Positions 62,407 through 64,000 of a DNA stretch of 64,000 bases are shown here, in pieces. The stretch covers positions 14,533,001 to 14,597,000 of the forward strand of contig NC_068561.1 in assembly GCF_022201045.2 (NCBI RefSeq), in the 5' to 3' direction. Numbering within the stretch: the stretch's first letter is position 1; each line of letters begins with the position of its first letter. The translations under genes were made by a program, and so were the position numbers. The notes beneath the pieces were generated by a model. That model ran no database searches. It saw nothing but the letters and a program-made list of their open reading frames with translations, and was not told where the DNA came from. This DNA is from Citrus sinensis (lineage: Eukaryota > Streptophyta > Magnoliopsida > Sapindales > Rutaceae).

Positions 62407-64000
62407 ACTTACGTACCAATTACCAAATTGAAGCGAACAATAATAAGAAGATCCCAATTTTCTAAAGTTCTTATGAAGCAATATTAGAAAAAGAAAAAAT
62501 ATCTAATATCATCAATCATCACACTAAACCCATTACCCAAATTGAAAATTCATCTTAATATCCTAACTTCACAAAAGTTTCTCAAAACCTAATAAATTTT
62601 TCCTTCATTTATTTGCATATATTTTCTGTTTTTCTTTTACCACATTCTCTTAGGAATTTTATCAAACATTTGACATGCATAAAAATATTTATATAATAGA
62701 ACAAAAATTTCAATCCTTAATTTCACCAAACACAAAAAATAAATAAATAAAATTTACATAATCCAATCCCAACTGAACTAATCAAAATCAAATTGGCTGA
62801 GTTTATATATACTCACAATTTTAAAGTAAAGGGAGAGATGGAAGTGAATTTTGTTGAATGGCTTTTTTGGGCATGCGTGAGTGGATAGGTGAAGGTGGGT
62901 GCTTTTGGGCAGCGGCAAAGGGCTTGATTCTAATGGCCCTCGTGGTGGCTGAGGCAGAGTTATGGTGTTGCCCCCCTAGTCACGTGTTTTCTGTTCACTC
63001 ACACACATGCACAAACTGGAAGGGAAAAAATGATAAAGATGGGTAGTTTTTTAATACAAAACTAATCAAAGTGAAGTGGCCAGGAAGGAAGAGGGAGATA
63101 ATTGATTTTTTATTTATTTTTTGTTTAGATTACAACAAAAATGGCCGACGAGGGAGTGGGAGGGGATTAATTTGTGTTTCACGATTTTATTTAGAGAAAT
63201 TTAAGTAAGAAATGTAGGTTCCATTTAAGTTTAGGTTTTTTTGTGCTCACATTCAAGCAAGTTTAAGGTTTTATTTAACTTAAAATTACAATCATCAATT
63301 TATTACCTAAAAGTTGAAAAACTTCAATTTACTCCCATTTTAGTTCAGAAGATGATGGCAAAATGAGAGGGGGCACAATGATGACTTTTTAAAAAAAAAA
63401 TTCTTAACAGTAAATAGATGTAAATTAATGTTTTTACACTTTAATAAAATAAAATATCAATTGTTTAATTAAATATATAAAACAAAAATGGTTGGTCACA
63501 AAATATAATATAATTATGAAAACTATTGATTATTATTCTTTTTTTTAAAGTGTTGTAAAGCTCACCACCCAAAAAAAAAAATGAATCAAATACTAAATAA
63601 TGTGCCTCTGAAAAAAAAAGGTCATGAAATATAATATTACTCAAGATAAAATTTTAAACTACTATTTTTTAGTTTTGTCACAGTAGGTAAATTATCTGTA
63701 ACAAAAAAATAGGGTCTTGAAATTAATCAAAACATATTGGTTTTGGAGACTAATATTTTTGTCACAAATCATTTGATTAATTTTACATTCCTCTTTTAGT
63801 TACGAAATAATTATGTCACTTATAATTATATTTCGCTACCATATTTTTTTGTCATAAAAGATGATATTTTGTCCAAAAAATATCATTTTTGGAGGGAATT
63901 TTTTACGCTAAAAAAAGCATGCCCTTTTGCGACTAATTTTATGTTTGTCACAAAACATTTAATTAGGTGACCAATTAATGGGTCTTAAAATAAATATTAT

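Noticed and set aside
62858-63046. 62-codon open frame near the right edge
   Set aside because: No domain, no splice partners and it lies in the interior of the CACTA-like element.

Overview
The window is nuclear DNA of a eudicot plant. Genes are split by many short GT–AG introns, intergenic DNA is very AT-rich and full of small transposons, and the proteins are plant-specific families (laccase, FHY1/FHL, PCS1, RDUF, AVT1). The protein sequences fit a woody rosid such as Citrus, but nothing in the window proves a species.

Layout. 3.4–5.7 kb: laccase 1 (+). 6.2–8.9 kb: an FHY1/FHL-type phytochrome A shuttle gene (−), convergent with laccase 1, with LTR-like debris in its long first intron. 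10–11.3 kb: two head-to-tail hAT-like elements. 12.5–16.2 kb: a DHHC S-acyltransferase of the PAT16 type (−). 20.8–23.4 kb and 28.6–31.1 kb: laccases 2 and 3 (−), separated by LINE, LTR and Mutator-like debris. 32.9–34.3 kb: a hAT-like element with a Mutator-like MITE nested in it. 36.1–37.4 kb: an intronless PCS1-type aspartic protease (−). 39.8–40.5 kb: a copia-like solo LTR. 41.1–44.6 kb: a vacuolar amino-acid transporter of the AVT1 family (−). 45.8–46.3 kb: a small plastid zinc-finger protein like FIP (−). 46.7–49.8 kb: three abutting terminal-inverted-repeat elements. 52.6–53.7 kb: an intronless RING/DUF1117 ubiquitin ligase (−). 58.5–59.6 kb: a second CCGG-rich hAT-like element. From 59.74 kb to the right edge: the left end and interior of a CACTA-like element, into which a processed copy of the ribosomal protein eL33 (RPL35A) gene has been inserted with an 18-bp target duplication.

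How the genes relate. The three LAC17-type laccases share exon structure, miR397-like sites at the same place in exon 5, and an ACCTAAT box upstream of the TATA region, so they look like co-regulated lignin-laccase paralogues. The order FHL–PCS1–AVT1–FIP, all on one strand, matches from memory the Arabidopsis order At5g02200–02190–02180/02170–02160. The laccases and PAT16 sit inside that block. I found no clearly new biological system. The most unusual structures are the nested and abutting transposons and the eL33 retrocopy.
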